From Granulibacter bethesdensis CGDNIH1 (GTDB taxonomy: Bacteria > Pseudomonadota > Alphaproteobacteria > Acetobacterales > Acetobacteraceae): a DNA stretch of 64,000 nucleotides. Below, piece after piece: positions 45,038 through 55,613 of this stretch (position 1 is the stretch's first letter; each line of letters starts with the position of its first letter). The stretch spans positions 894,501 through 958,500 of the forward strand of contig NC_008343.2 in assembly GCF_000014285.2 (NCBI RefSeq), read 5' to 3'. The notes under the pieces were generated by a model. The model was not told the DNA's origin. It ran no database searches and saw only the letters and a program-made list of their open reading frames with translations. The position numbers were made by a program, and so were the translations under genes.

Positions 45038-46417
45038 TTATACGGCTTCTATCCGGGAAGTGACTTCACTGGCACCAAGAGCTTCCAGCGTTGCATCAAT
45101 GGGCGGGCTGGTGGTGCCACCGGTCAGGGCAACCCGCAGCGGCTGGGCGATCTGGCCGAGTTTCAGCCCGTGTTCCTCGGCGAAGGCGCGGAGGGCCTGA
45201 TCCACCGCGGCGGCTGAGAAATCGGTAGCCTGCAATTGCGGCAGCAGGGCGCGTAGCCAGCCGCGTGCTTCATCGGAGAGCAGAGCCGCCGCTTTCGCGT
45301 CTTTCGGGCCGGAGGGGCGTTCGATGACGAAGCGGGCGCTTTCCGCGAGATCCACCAATGTCCGCGCCCGTTCCTTGAGCTTCGGCATCAGCCGCCTAAT
45401 CCGGCTGGAGGCATCGCTGTCAGGGGAGAGGTCCAGACGGCGGCAGAGATCGGTGGTCAGACGCTGATCATCGGCTTCCCGCAGATAAACACCGTTCAGA
45501 TGAGTAAGCTTGGCATAATCCATCCGGCTGGCGGCACGGCCAACCCCGTCCAGATCAAACAGGGCAACTTGCTCATCGCGGGAGAGAATTTCCGCATCTC
45601 CATGTCCCCAGCCCAGACGCAGCAGATAATTGCACAGGGCTTCCGGCAGGAAACCTTCTCGTTCGAATTCCAGCACGCTGACGGCGCCATGGCGCTTAGA
45701 CAGTTTGGCTCCGTCGGCGCCATGGATCAGGGGGATATGGGCAAAACGTGGCAGATCCCAGCCGAGAGCCTTGAAGATCTGCACCTGGCGGAATGTGTTG
45801 GTCAGATGGTCGTCACCGCGGATGACATGGGTGATGGCCATATCGTGATCATCCACAACGACCGCGTGCAGATAGGTGGGGGTGCCATCGCTGCGCAGGA
45901 TGATCATGTCATCCAGCTCGGCATTGGCGACACGAACCGGTCCCTGCACCAGATCATCGACCACGGTTTCGCCTTCCTGCGGTACGCGGAGACGAATGAC
46001 CGGAGCAATCCCTGACGGGGCTTCGGACAGGTCGCGGTCGCGCCATGGGCTGTTGATCCGCAGCGGGCGTTTGTCAGCGGCGGCCTGATCACGCTGGGCC
46101 TGCAATTCCTCCGGGGAGAGAAAGCAGCGATAGGCCATACCGCGTTCCAGCAGGCTGTGAGCGACTTCAGTATGACGTGTCTCACGGGTGGACTGGAAAA
46201 CCGGTTCCTGATCCGGTGACAGGCCAAGCCAGTCCAGACCGTCCAGAATGACCTGCACCGCTTCCGGGGTGGAGCGCGCGCGATCAGTATCCTCGATCCG
46301 CAGCAGGTATTCACCGCCATGGTGGCGGGCGAACAGATAGTTGAACAGAGCGGTACGGGCGCCGCCGACGTGCAGAAGGCCGGTCGGGCTGGGCGCGAAA
46401 CGGGTGCGAATGGTCAT
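45038..46417 (-). CDS. gltX: Glutamyl-tRNA synthetase
   Basis: 459 aa from the ATG at 46417 (MTIRTRFAPSPTGLLHVGG); a frame to 46459 adds 14 residues without homology. The class I signature is FAPSPTGLLHVGGARTALFNY, and the KMSKS-type loop is AKLSKRHGAVSV (about residue 238). The C-terminal anticodon-binding part follows. It charges tRNA-Glu; many alphaproteobacteria have two GltX forms, of which one also misacylates tRNA-Gln for GatCAB, so another copy may exist. Divergent from comEC with an 85-base gap. Confidence 0.96.
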   Translation of the reverse strand: MTIRTRFAPSPTGLLHVGGARTALFNYLFARHHGGEYLLRIEDTDRARSTPEAVQVILDGLDWLGLSPDQEPVFQSTRETRHTEVAHSLLERGMAYRCFLSPEELQAQRDQAAADKRPLRINSPWRDRDLSEAPSGIAPVIRLRVPQEGETVVDDLVQGPVRVANAELDDMIILRSDGTPTYLHAVVVDDHDMAITHVIRGDDHLTNTFRQVQIFKALGWDLPRFAHIPLIHGADGAKLSKRHGAVSVLEFEREGFLPEALCNYLLRLGWGHGDAEILSRDEQVALFDLDGVGRAASRMDYAKLTHLNGVYLREADDQRLTTDLCRRLDLSPDSDASSRIRRLMPKLKERARTLVDLAESARFVIERPSGPKDAKAAALLSDEARGWLRALLPQLQATDFSAAAVDQALRAFAEEHGLKLGQIAQPLRVALTGGTTSPPIDATLEALGASEVTSRIEAV

Positions 46418-46502
46418 GTCACCGCCTCTAACATGCTTGTGCGTGGTCAGGGAGTGCAAAGCCGCGTAACCTTTCCATTCGCATATTTCATAGCCGATTG
46501 CA

Positions 46503-48635
46503 GTGCAGCCACTGATTTATCTCCGCCGGGCCAGTCAGAGTGCGCGGGATGCTGCCGGGGTGTTGGCCGGTCAGCAGTTCGGACGCTTTTCCCTGTGGCT
46601 GCCGGTCGGCATGGTGACCGGGGATTATCTGTATTTTCTGGCGCCAACGGAGCCACCGGTATGGATGGGGTTCGCTGCTCTTGGACTGATGATCTGCCTG
46701 CTCGTGGCAGGCTGGTTAAGCCCGATCCTGCGCGCGGTGGCTGGTATGGGATTGGCGATGGCGTTGGGATGGAGCGCAGGGCAACACGCCACTCTGACCG
46801 CTCTGCCGTTGGAGCCTGTGCCAAACAGGGCCGTGATTGTGGAAGGGATGGTGACCGCGGTTGAGACCGGACCAGACTGGCGCAGGATTGTTGTCGCCGC
46901 TCCCTGGTTGGATGGGGTGACGCATTGGCAGCGTTCGGTGCGGTTGAGAGTGCGGGATGGAGACCATACGAGCCTTCAGTCAGGTGACCGGATATCGGTG
47001 CGGGCGCTGATCAGACCGCCACCATGGCCTGCTTATCCGGGTGCGATGGATCGGCAGAGAGACGCATTTTTCTCCCGGATAGGGGCTTTCGGTTTTGCTC
47101 TGGCGCCTGTTTCGCATCTGGTATCGCGGCAGGATGCGGTCTCGATCCGTTTGGCCAGAGTGCGGGAAATGATCGCCGAGCACGTTCGCACAGCTTTGCC
47201 GGGGCATGAGGGAGCGGTGGCAACGGCTTTGTTGACCGGCGATACGGCTTCCATTCCGCAATCTATCCGTATTCTGTTTCGGGATACGGGGTTGGCTCAT
47301 TTGCTGGCCATTGCGGGTCTGCATATCGCGATTGTCATGGGGACCATCTTTGCCGTGACGCGCTGGCTGCTGACCCGGAGCGAATATATGGCGCTGTTCT
47401 GGCCGTGCCGACAGATTGCCGCCGTGATTTCCTTGCTGTCGGGGATCGCCTACGCGGTGCTGACCGGGTTGCATGTGCCGATCATACGCAGTGCGGTGAT
47501 GGCGATGATTGCCTGTCTCGCTCTGTTTCTGGGGCGCAGGGCATTGTCCATGCGAGGGTTGGCGATTGCTGCGGCTTTGATTGTCCTGATCTGGCCGTAT
47601 GAAGTCACCGGGGTCAGCTTTCAGATGAGTTTTGCTGCCGTGATGGCTCTGGCAGCCGGATATGAGGCGTTGGGACCATGGCTGGCCAGTCTGGCCGGGC
47701 GGCGTGTGCTCCATCATCTGACGGCGGTGGCGTTGACCAGCTTGCTGGCAGGCACTGCATCGGCTCCGTATGGAATTTATCATTTCGGGCAGCTCCAGCT
47801 TTATTTCGTGGCGACCAATCTGATCGCGGTGCCACTGATGGCATTCTGGGTCATGCCTGCCGGTCTGCTGGCCATGGCACTGATGCCGCTTGGCCTTGAT
47901 CGACCCGTTTTTGTTGTCATGGGAATCGGAATCAGGCTGATCCTGACCGTTGCGAAACTGGTCGCAGCCTTGCCGGCTGCCGTCCTTGCTGTGCCGCCAA
48001 TGCCAGGCTGGGGACTGTTCATGATCAGTGCCGGGCTGATCTGGCTGTGCCTCTGGCGTGGTCGTGTCCGGTTGTGCGGTGTGCCGGTAATGGTGGCGGG
48101 GATAGCGTCTGTCTGGCTAACTGTGCATGCCGACCTCCTGATATCAGCGGATGCACGTATGGTTGCTGTCAAAGCCGGTCCACGTGTTTTTGCCTTCGAC
48201 AAGGGAAGTTCGCCCCTGCTGACGGAGGCATGGCAGGCTTATTGGGGTGTGAAAGATTTTACGCCGCTTTCCGTGGCGGGGCGTCTTGCCACGCACATGG
48301 CGCGATGTGGTGAGAGCGGCTGTCTCGTCACACCGGTGCCAGGCGCCCCGCGGGTCTTTCTGAAAACGGGAGAGGGCACGGAGATATGCCAGCCCGGAGC
48401 GCTTGCCGTCATTCTGGATGGCTGGAGCAGCCAGTGTCGGGATCAGCCCGTGATCTCCCTGTCGCAGATACGAGAGGAAGGCAGCATTGCGGTATGGTTC
48501 AGGCCCGGCAGGATCTCTGTGCTGACAGACCGGGCATGGCGCGGGGACCGGCCATGGGTACAACCACCACCTGATACCAGCCCGGGCCAGTGGAAAGCGC
48601 CGCTGGCCCGGACTGATGAGACAATCCCTCAGTAA
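46503..48635 (+). CDS. comEC: ComEC/Rec2-family DNA uptake channel protein
   Basis: 710 aa, GTG start at 46503. About ten membrane segments. An N-terminal soluble domain (DUF4131-like, with [21 protein letters not shown] and [26 protein letters not shown]) precedes the Competence domain with [33 protein letters not shown] (about 250), and [22 protein letters not shown] (about 315). ComEC forms the inner-membrane pore for single-stranded DNA in transformation. The C-terminal domain has no HxHxDH nuclease motif, so it is a degenerate or short form, common in alphaproteobacteria. It ends seven bases inside the convergent lexA gene. Confidence 0.93.
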   Translation: MQPLIYLRRASQSARDAAGVLAGQQFGRFSLWLPVGMVTGDYLYFLAPTEPPVWMGFAALGLMICLLVAGWLSPILRAVAGMGLAMALGWSAGQHATLTALPLEPVPNRAVIVEGMVTAVETGPDWRRIVVAAPWLDGVTHWQRSVRLRVRDGDHTSLQSGDRISVRALIRPPPWPAYPGAMDRQRDAFFSRIGAFGFALAPVSHLVSRQDAVSIRLARVREMIAEHVRTALPGHEGAVATALLTGDTASIPQSIRILFRDTGLAHLLAIAGLHIAIVMGTIFAVTRWLLTRSEYMALFWPCRQIAAVISLLSGIAYAVLTGLHVPIIRSAVMAMIACLALFLGRRALSMRGLAIAAALIVLIWPYEVTGVSFQMSFAAVMALAAGYEALGPWLASLAGRRVLHHLTAVALTSLLAGTASAPYGIYHFGQLQLYFVATNLIAVPLMAFWVMPAGLLAMALMPLGLDRPVFVVMGIGIRLILTVAKLVAALPAAVLAVPPMPGWGLFMISAGLIWLCLWRGRVRLCGVPVMVAGIASVWLTVHADLLISADARMVAVKAGPRVFAFDKGSSPLLTEAWQAYWGVKDFTPLSVAGRLATHMARCGESGCLVTPVPGAPRVFLKTGEGTEICQPGALAVILDGWSSQCRDQPVISLSQIREEGSIAVWFRPGRISVLTDRAWRGDRPWVQPPPDTSPGQWKAPLARTDETIPQ

Positions 48636-49357
48636 CGGCGAAGCAAGCCAATCAGTCTTCCCTGAACCCGCACCCGATCAGCCGGGAAAATTCTGGTTTC
48701 ATGGCGTTCATTCGCTGGTTCCAGTGCCACCGACTTGCCGCGTCGCCGCAGGCGCTTGAGTGTGACTTCAGTATCATCGATCAGGGCGACGACGATCTGC
48801 CCGTTTTCGGCAAGGTCCGATTGCTGGATAATCACTGTATCGCCATCGAAAATACCGGCATCAATCATGGAATCGCCAGCAACTTCCAGTGCGTAGTGCT
48901 CCCCATTGCCAAGCATATCGATCGGCACGCTGAGATAGGCGCTGGTGTCCCGCAATGCCTCAATCGGCATACCGGCGGCAATGCGTCCGTAAAGCGGAAG
49001 CTGCACGGCCGAGGCATCCTGAGCCGCCCGTACCCCCGCGATCCGGCTGGAGAAACTCCCCTGAATAACGTTCGGTGTAAAAGCCGGAGGCGAGGCAAAG
49101 GACGGAGCCGAAGGGGCTGTTTTCGGCACCGGCATGCTGGCGGCTTCCGGCATGCGGATCACTTCCAGCGCACGGGCGCGATGATGGCGGCGGCGCAGAA
49201 AGCCGCGTTCTTCCAGAGCTGAAATAAGGCGGTGAATGCCTGATTTGGATTTCAGGTTCAACGCCGCTTTCATTTCCTCAAAACTGGGGGAAAAGCCTGT
49301 TTTACGCAGATGGCCATCAATGAGCAGCAACAGCTCATACTGTTTGCGTGTCAGCAT
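48629..49357 (-). CDS. lexA: SOS-response repressor LexA
   Basis: 242 aa. The N-terminal winged helix ([45 protein letters not shown]) binds SOS boxes. The C-terminal S24 peptidase domain has the self-cleavage site Ala128-Gly129 ([10 protein letters not shown]), catalytic Ser163 (GDSMIDAG) and Lys201 (VTLKRLR). On DNA damage RecA filaments trigger cleavage and derepress DNA repair genes. The long linker (about residues 70-110, Pro/Ala-rich) is typical of alphaproteobacteria. An SOS box lies upstream, so it represses itself. Order lexA-moeA-moaC-trpC-trpD-trpG is conserved in this class. Confidence 0.97.
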   Translation of the reverse strand: MLTRKQYELLLLIDGHLRKTGFSPSFEEMKAALNLKSKSGIHRLISALEERGFLRRRHHRARALEVIRMPEAASMPVPKTAPSAPSFASPPAFTPNVIQGSFSSRIAGVRAAQDASAVQLPLYGRIAAGMPIEALRDTSAYLSVPIDMLGNGEHYALEVAGDSMIDAGIFDGDTVIIQQSDLAENGQIVVALIDDTEVTLKRLRRRGKSVALEPANERHETRIFPADRVRVQGRLIGLLRRY

Positions 49358-49425
49358 GCAGAAGGCCTTTCAAGACCGTTCCGAAAGGAAAAAAGCGCAC
49401 AAAAGAACAAACGGGCAACAAAGAT

Positions 49426-49440
49426 GTTCTACATAAGTTC
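49426..49440. promoter_or_regulatory. LexA-binding SOS box (GTTC-N7-GTTC)
   Basis: GTTC TACATAA GTTC is the direct-repeat operator of alphaproteobacterial LexA, about 70 bases upstream of the lexA ATG in the gap to moeA. A further GTTC lies right after at 49441-49444. Confidence 0.85.
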
Positions 49441-49462
49441 GTTCTGTCGCGTCAAGCGTCCT

Positions 49463-50665
49463 TTATAATCCGGTACTCTCCAGTGGCAGGACTGGCACGA
49501 TCTCTCCCGCTGCGGCCTGTGGCGCATGGGGCGCCCGCATGATCAGCGCGTTGGCCCGTGCCAGGGCGCTGATCATTGAAGAATCCTGCACAGGAAAGGA
49601 TTCGACAACCGGACCGGATTCCGTCTGCGTTATGATCCCGCGCATGAAGTCGGTGCGATGATCATTGGCTCGCAAGGGGGCCACCAGTCGTGCCGGCTGT
49701 GTCCGCAAGGGAGTGTCAGGCAGACCGCGTAACACCTCCAATGCAGGCAGCACGAAGAGCAGGGCGCAGACATAAGCCGAGACGGGGTTGCCCGGCAGAC
49801 CGATCAAAGGTGTTCCGGCCAGTTGTCCATGCATCAGCGGTTTGCCTGGTCGCATGGCAATTTTCCAGAAATCCAGCGTCAGCCCGCGCTCCCCCAATGC
49901 TGAGCGTACCAGATCATGGTCGCCCACGCTGGCCCCGCCGATGGTGATCAGCAGATCGGATTTTGTGGCGGCTTCCGCACGGGCGCGGATGGTATCGCTG
50001 TCATCCCCGCTGAGCGGAAGCAGGATCGGGTCTCCGCCAGCAGCACGGATCATGGCGGCCAGCATGTGGGAATTGGAGCTGACGATCCCACCCGGTGGTA
50101 CTGGCTCCCCCGGCAGTACGATTTCATCGCCGGTTGCCAGTATCGCAACGCGAGGGCGGCGATGAACCGCCAGCCAGGGACTATTGGCGGCAGCGGCAAG
50201 ACCAATATCCCGCGCTGTCAGGATACGCCCTGATTCCAGCACGGTTTGATTTGTGGTGAAATCCTGTCCCTGCCGTCTGATGTGGCGATCAGGCCGTATG
50301 GTCTCGGCAGGAATAACGATATCATCCTGTCGCTGCGCTTCTTCCTGCAACAGAATGGTATCTGAGCCTTGTGGAACAACGCTGCCGGTGAAAAGGCGAA
50401 CTGCCTGACCGGTTTCCACGCTGCCGCTGAACGGATGTCCGGCTGGAGCCGCGCCGATGACGGTCAGTCTGGCTCCCGCCACTGCATCGGCGCAGCGTAC
50501 TGCATAGCCATCCATGGCCGAAACATCATGGGGAGGTTGGGTCACCCGTGCCTGCACACTGACAGCCAGTACCCGACCATGCGCTTCGGCAATTGAGACC
50601 GTCTCGGCCATGGTGGGGGAGACGGAGGCCAGAATACGGGCGCGGGCTTCTTCGACCGGGATCAT
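49463..50665 (-). CDS. moeA: Molybdopterin molybdenumtransferase MoeA
   Basis: 400 aa from the ATG at 50665; the frame to 50725 overlaps moaC. MoeA domains in order: MIPVEEARARILASVSP, then HGRVLAVSVQARVTQPPHDVSAMDGYAVR (about 30-58), the MPT-binding GDEIVLPGEPVPPGGIVSSNSHML (about 182-205), GGASVGDHDLVRSAL (about 250) and LIGLPGNPVSAYVCALLFVLPAL (about 295). It inserts molybdate into adenylated molybdopterin. The Mo enzymes in this window (periplasmic dehydrogenase, FdhF-like) need this cofactor. Ten bases follow moaC in the same operon. Confidence 0.95.
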   Translation of the reverse strand: MIPVEEARARILASVSPTMAETVSIAEAHGRVLAVSVQARVTQPPHDVSAMDGYAVRCADAVAGARLTVIGAAPAGHPFSGSVETGQAVRLFTGSVVPQGSDTILLQEEAQRQDDIVIPAETIRPDRHIRRQGQDFTTNQTVLESGRILTARDIGLAAAANSPWLAVHRRPRVAILATGDEIVLPGEPVPPGGIVSSNSHMLAAMIRAAGGDPILLPLSGDDSDTIRARAEAATKSDLLITIGGASVGDHDLVRSALGERGLTLDFWKIAMRPGKPLMHGQLAGTPLIGLPGNPVSAYVCALLFVLPALEVLRGLPDTPLRTQPARLVAPLRANDHRTDFMRGIITQTESGPVVESFPVQDSSMISALARANALIMRAPHAPQAAAGEIVPVLPLESTGL

Positions 50666-50675
50666 GATTCTTTGT

Positions 50676-51164
50676 TCAATCCTGTCGGAAATGACCTGAC
50701 TTGCCGCCGGATTTTTCAACCACACGGATGTCGCTGATAATCATGCCGCGATCAACGGCTTTGCACATATCATAGATGGTCAGGGCAGTGACGCTGACCC
50801 CGGTCAGGGCCTCCATTTCAACGCCTGTGCGCCCGGAGGTCCGCACCCGCACCTCAATCTCGACTTCTCCCGGCGTATCGTTTCGGAAATCAACCGTGAT
50901 TGCCGTGACTGGCAACGGATGGCAAAGCGGGATCAAATCAGCCGTCCGCTTGACCGCCATAATCCCGGCCAGCCGCGCAACGCCCAGCACATCGCCCTTT
51001 TTGGCACTGCCTTCCTGAATCATCGCCCATGTGGATGGCTGCATCGTGATCCGTCCACGGGCTACACCCAGCCGGTCCGTGACCGGTTTGTCGGCAATAT
51101 CCACCATAGCCGCTTCCCCGGCGGCATTGAAATGGGTCAGGCGGGGAGAATGCTTATCCTGCAT
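50676..51164 (-). CDS. moaC: Cyclic pyranopterin monophosphate synthase MoaC
   Basis: 162 aa from the ATG at 51164, which lies directly after the trpC stop (TGACATG); a longer frame to 51197 lies inside trp[22 protein letters not shown] at the start, the family's [32 protein letters not shown] (about residues 55-86) and [29 protein letters not shown] (about 113-142, with the catalytic Lys) are all present. It works with MoaA to make cyclic pyranopterin monophosphate, the first intermediate of molybdenum cofactor synthesis; moaA is not in the window. Confidence 0.97.
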   Translation of the reverse strand: MQDKHSPRLTHFNAAGEAAMVDIADKPVTDRLGVARGRITMQPSTWAMIQEGSAKKGDVLGVARLAGIMAVKRTADLIPLCHPLPVTAITVDFRNDTPGEVEIEVRVRTSGRTGVEMEALTGVSVTALTIYDMCKAVDRGMIISDIRVVEKSGGKSGHFRQD

Positions 51165-51165
51165 G

Positions 51166-52059
51166 TCAGGCAATGGGCGGGACAGAAGATGAAGCATCGA
51201 TGCCTATCAGCTCACGCACGGCCTTGGTGACATCCTGCTGCCGCATCAGGCTTTCGCCGACCAGAAAGCTGCGTACGCCTGTTGCCGCCAGGCGCTGTAT
51301 GTCTTCATGCGTGCGGATGCCGCTTTCCGCGACCAGAAACCGGTCGGGCGGAAGCAAAGGCGCGATGTTCAGGGTGGTGGAGAGGTCTGTTTTCAGGGTT
51401 TTCAGATTGCGGTTATTGATGCCGATCAGTCCCGTCTGAAGGGCCAGTGCACGATCGAGTTCGGCTTCGTCATGGACTTCAGCCAGCACGTCCAGATCAA
51501 GATGACGGGCTGTTTCTTCCAGTTCCCGTGCTTCGTCATCGGTCAGTGCGGCCATGATCAGCAGGATGCAATCCGCCCCCATGGCGCGGCTTTCATAGAT
51601 CTGCCAGGGATCGAGGATAAAATCCTTGCGCAGTACCGGCAGGGACACGGCGGCACGCGCAGCGACCAGATGGTCCGGATCACCCTGAAAATACGGTCCA
51701 TCGGTCAGCACGGACAGACAGGTCGCGCCCCCGACCTGATAGGCTTTGGCCAGTTCGGCCGGATTGAAATTCGGGCGTATCAACCCGCCGGAGGGAGATG
51801 CTTTCTTGATCTCGGTGATCAGACCATAGCCACCCTGAAGCACGGCATCCTTCAGTGCCTGCCCGAAGCCACGGGGGGCAGGCAGATCACGAATACGGTT
51901 GATCAACGTTTCTTTGGAAAGCAACGCTTTGCGTTGCGCCACTTCCTTGCGGGTATCGGCGCAGATACGGGCCAGCACATCGTAACCGGTGGGCGTGGCG
52001 GCCCCGGTTTCGGCTGGCGTGGTCTGATCCGGCTGTGAGGCGGGAAGTGTTGTCATCAT
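51166..52059 (-). CDS. trpC: Indole-3-glycerol phosphate synthase
   Basis: 297 aa from the ATG at 52059; the next ATG (52056) is equally plausible. TIM-barrel enzyme with [19 protein letters not shown] (catalytic Lys, about residue 76), [40 protein letters not shown] (catalytic Lys, about 138), [27 protein letters not shown] and FLVAESGI. It converts carboxyphenylamino-deoxyribulose phosphate to indole-glycerol phosphate. It follows trpD by about 107 bases and precedes moaC. Confidence 0.96.
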   Translation of the reverse strand: MMTTLPASQPDQTTPAETGAATPTGYDVLARICADTRKEVAQRKALLSKETLINRIRDLPAPRGFGQALKDAVLQGGYGLITEIKKASPSGGLIRPNFNPAELAKAYQVGGATCLSVLTDGPYFQGDPDHLVAARAAVSLPVLRKDFILDPWQIYESRAMGADCILLIMAALTDDEARELEETARHLDLDVLAEVHDEAELDRALALQTGLIGINNRNLKTLKTDLSTTLNIAPLLPPDRFLVAESGIRTHEDIQRLAATGVRSFLVGESLMRQQDVTKAVRELIGIDASSSVPPIA

Positions 52060-52166
52060 GGCTCCGAAAGTAGTCACAGGCACGAATGAAGAAGCAACAG
52101 GCCTATACCACCGTCATGGCGATGGTAAAAACGGGCTTCTTCAGTGTCCCGATAAAATCAAAGGGA

Positions 52167-53207
52167 TCAAGGGATTGCATTGGTTGCTGCCCGAAGCCTG
52201 TTCAGGGCCGATAATGCTGATCCATCATCAATGGATCGGCGGGCAAGGGCGACCCCTTCTTTCAGCGTGCCGGTCTGTCCGGCGACGATCAGGGCGGCCG
52301 CCGCGTTCAGGCAGACAGTATCACGATATGGTCCGTCGGCTCCGTCAAGCAAGGCCTGCAGGACCCGGGCGTTGTGGTCCGCATCGCCACCCTGAATGGT
52401 ATCCAGCGGTGCGCGGGGCAGGCCGGCCTCTTCCGGGGTTACACTGAACTGGCGCAGGCTGCCGTTTTCCAGCGCGGTGACCTGGCTTTCGCCGGCCAGC
52501 GTCAGTTCATCCAGGCCGAGGCCATGGACGATCCAGCATGTCTCCGTGCCAAGCTCTCCCAGTACCCTGGCCATTGGCGCGGCCCAGATCGGATCGAAAA
52601 CACCGGTCAACTGCCGCTTGACGCCAGCAGGATTCCCCATCGGGCCGATCAGGTTGAACAGGGTGCGGATGCCAAGCTGTGAACGCGCCTCCGCAGCATG
52701 GCGCAGGGCAGGATGAAAATGGGGGGCAAACAGGAACGCACAGTGCTCATCATGCAGAATGGCTTCCTGCCGCTCCGTGCCGAGGTCGATCTGCACGCCC
52801 AGCGCTGTCAGGACGTCGGCGGCGCCAGAGCGGGAACTGAGGGCACGGTTGCCGTGCTTGGCGATTGGAATGCCGCATCCGGCCACGACAAAGGTGACGG
52901 CAGTGGATATGTTAAGCGTTCCCGCACCGTCACCGCCCGTGCCGCAGACATCAATAGCGCCATCCGGTGCTTTGATGGGGATCATATGTGACCGCAGCGC
53001 CCGCACGGCCCCGCCCATTTCAGCTTCTGTTTCCCCGCGGAGACGCAAGGCCATAACCAGCGCGGCAATCTGGGAGGATGTGGCCTGACCACGCATGATC
53101 AGATCAAAGGCTGCGAAGGCTTCTTCTTCGTTCAGATGTTCGCCTTTGGCGAGGCGCGACAGAACTGGGCGCAGATCGGTCTGCACCGGAACAGGGGAGG
53201 AGGTCAT
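52167..53207 (-). CDS. trpD: Anthranilate phosphoribosyltransferase
   Basis: 346 aa from the ATG at 53207, eight bases after the trpG stop; the frame upstream overlaps trpG and gives no family sequence. Features: the glycine-rich PRPP loop [22 protein letters not shown] (about residue 84-105), [23 protein letters not shown] (about 112) and [36 protein letters not shown] (about 150-184). It joins anthranilate to PRPP in tryptophan synthesis. The small gap to trpG indicates a shared message. Confidence 0.96.
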
Positions 53208-53215
53208 CGGAAAAA

Positions 53216-53830
53216 TCAGGCGGCAAGACGCGGCGGCAGGATGGCTGGAACAGCTTCCCCCCGGGCGGCGGCAAGAAAATTGGCCAGAATGGCATGGCCA
53301 TGGCGGCTGGCGATGCTCTCCGGATGGAATTGCACGCCGCAAATCGGCAGGGAGCGATGGCGCAGCCCCATGATGAGACCATCTTCCGTCTCGGCGGTAA
53401 TTTCCAGCACGTCCGGCAAGGTCTCCCGCTCGACGATCAGGCTGTGATAGCGGGTGGCCTCGAACGGGTCGGGGAGGCCGGAGAAAACATCCTGCCCCCC
53501 ATGATGAATGGGGGAGGTCTTCCCATGGAGCGGATAAGGCGCCCGGCAGACAACGCCACCAAAGGCTTGACCGATCGTCTGATGACCAAGGCATACCCCG
53601 AATAGCGGGATAGTGTGTTCAGCCGCGGCCTGCACCAGCGGCAGACAAATTCCCGCCTGTTCCGGGGCGCGGGGGCCGGGGGACAACACGATCGCCTCCG
53701 GTCGCAGGGCAATGGCCTGTTCCACGGTGATGTGATCGTTGCGGCGCACATCGCAGGTCACGCCGAGATCGCCCAGAAACTGTACCAGGTTGAAGGTAAA
53801 GCTGTCGTAATTGTCGATCAGAAGGATCAT
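53216..53830 (-). CDS. trpG: Anthranilate synthase component II (glutamine amidotransferase)
   Basis: 204 aa from the ATG at 53830; a GTG two codons earlier (53836) is also possible. It starts [21 protein letters not shown], with [14 protein letters not shown] (about 50), the nucleophile Cys in [18 protein letters not shown] (about 78-95), and the catalytic His-Glu in [12 protein letters not shown] (about 172). It supplies ammonia to TrpE. trpE is separate, about 2.2 kb upstream on the same strand, beyond the TPR and DUF488 genes. Confidence 0.95.
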
Positions 53831-53954
53831 CGTCACCGCACCCGGCGTTCCGCTTGGTTATCTGCTCTGAACACAGAGTGTATTATCCTCTGCATCTCTG
53901 CCTTTGTTGTTCTCATCGTGGCGCGTTTCAATCCCCGCGCCCAGCCCGTTGTTG

Positions 53955-55613
53955 TCATGCCGGAAATGTTTCTGACGCTGAGCCGCTTTGCAGTGAGTCA
54001 TGAAGGGAATCAGCCTCTCCATTCCTGAAAGCGACCAGAAATCGGGTGAGGATGGAGCGAGCTTCTCCCAGTGCCGTCTCCCAGTCACCGGGTGTTGGCT
54101 GCCGGACGATCCGCATGGAGGGGTACCATGCGGTGCGGTTGCCATGCATGCGCCAGCGCCAGTCCGTGGTGAAACGGTTCAGCATCAGCACGGGTTTACC
54201 AAGGGCACCGGCCAGATGGGCAACCGATGTATCCACTGTGATCACCAGATCGAGCGCCATGATCAGTGCTGCAGTATCTGCGAAATCGGAGAGATGTGAG
54301 GTTGGATCAAGCAGGTTGATCCCGGCGGGAGGGTATTTCGCTTGCTGCGCCGGTGACCCTTTCTGGAGCGAGATGAAATGAGCGCCGGGGAGTTGGGCAA
54401 ATGCTGCAAAAGCAGACAAAGGCAGGGAGCGCTGGGCATTCCAATGCTGGTGTTCGGCATCATTATCCCGGATGCTGCCAGCCCAGCAAATACCGATCAG
54501 GGCATCACCCGGCCGGGGGGTCAATATCTGCTGGAATGTATTTTTCCACTGAGCTTCATTTGCTGAAGATGCAGACAGATAGGGGACCGGCTCTGCATTG
54601 CGAATATAGGGGTCATTCATCACATGCGGCAGGCTGAGCAGCGGACAATGCAGATCGTAATGCGGCAGGGCCGCACCGCGTGGCACGACGAAGATAATGC
54701 CGGGAATATGTCTGATCAGCCTGACCAGCGGTTGATCCACCTCCACCACAATCCTGTGTTTTCTGGCCAGAACCGGCAGATAACGTGCAAATTGCAGCGT
54801 ATCTCCCATACCCTGCTCGGCCCATAGCAGGATGGTCTGGCCCTGTGTGTCCTGCCCTTCCCAGCGGGGGCAGGGGAAGGGGCGTGGTTGCCGCCCATCA
54901 CGGTGCCATCGCGCCTCATAAAGCGCGTACCCTTCCTGCATCGTGCTGAGCAGCATCAGCACATAGCCGAGATTGAATTCTGTTGTCGGGTGGCCGGGCC
55001 TGAGCGCCAATGCCCGACGCAGCAGCGGTTCTGCCTCCTCCGGTCGGCCGAGATCCTTGCACGCACCGGCCAGAGACAGCAGCAGATCGGGGTTATCGGG
55101 CTGCCTCAAGACGGCGCGGGTCAGATAGGGAACCGCTTCTTCGAGTGCACCCGTCGCGGCGCAAAGTGTGCCGAGTGCTTCCTCTGCCGCTTCATGATCC
55201 GGGCTGGCGGCCACCGCCCCCCGCATCAGGGTGACCGCTTCCTCACTGCGCCCCAGATCGTGCAGCAGGGAGGCCAGGCCAACCGCATAATCCGGCCGGT
55301 TCGGCTCCAGATGCAGGGCGTTGCGGAACGCGGTTTCCGCTTCTTCATGCCGCAAATCCTTTAGACAGGCATGGGCCAGCGTATTCTGGATTGCGCTATC
55401 CTGAGGGGCCAGTTTCACAGCTTGCCGCAGAATTGCGGCTGCGGCGGCGTATTCCTGCCGTTCGATCAGCAGCAATCCCAGAAGATGCGCCGGCGCAGGA
55501 TCAGACTGATTTTCCCGCCACGCCTGTCGGTATGCATTTTCGGCGTCTTCGAGCCTGCCCTCCCGGTGGGCAGCGCGGGCGCGTTCGAACCAGGACTGTT
55601 CAAACGTGCTCAC
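53955..55613 (-). CDS. TPR-repeat protein with a C-terminal glycosyltransferase family 9-like domain
   Basis: 552 aa, GTG start overlapping the DUF488 stop as GTGA. Residues about 1-225 are at least six tetratricopeptide repeats (patterns such as GRLEDAENAYRQAW, EEAETAFRNALHLEPN, EEAEPLLRRALALRPG). Residues about 265-520 resemble glycosyltransferase/heptosyltransferase folds, with LLWAEQGMGDTLQFARYLPVLA and a C-terminal DLVITVDTSVAHLAGALGKPVLMLNRF. Proteins of this build are common in Acetobacteraceae, but acceptors are unknown; protein or polysaccharide glycosylation is likely. No signal peptide is seen. Confidence 0.82.
   Translation of the reverse strand: MSTFEQSWFERARAAHREGRLEDAENAYRQAWRENQSDPAPAHLLGLLLIERQEYAAAAAILRQAVKLAPQDSAIQNTLAHACLKDLRHEEAETAFRNALHLEPNRPDYAVGLASLLHDLGRSEEAVTLMRGAVAASPDHEAAEEALGTLCAATGALEEAVPYLTRAVLRQPDNPDLLLSLAGACKDLGRPEEAEPLLRRALALRPGHPTTEFNLGYVLMLLSTMQEGYALYEARWHRDGRQPRPFPCPRWEGQDTQGQTILLWAEQGMGDTLQFARYLPVLARKHRIVVEVDQPLVRLIRHIPGIIFVVPRGAALPHYDLHCPLLSLPHVMNDPYIRNAEPVPYLSASSANEAQWKNTFQQILTPRPGDALIGICWAGSIRDNDAEHQHWNAQRSLPLSAFAAFAQLPGAHFISLQKGSPAQQAKYPPAGINLLDPTSHLSDFADTAALIMALDLVITVDTSVAHLAGALGKPVLMLNRFTTDWRWRMHGNRTAWYPSMRIVRQPTPGDWETALGEARSILTRFLVAFRNGEADSLHDSLQSGSASETFPA

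Noticed and set aside
53920-53941. GGCGCG/CGCGCC hairpin between the TPR gene and trpG as a trp attenuator
   Set aside because: No leader peptide with tandem Trp codons and no U run; the stem is only six bases.
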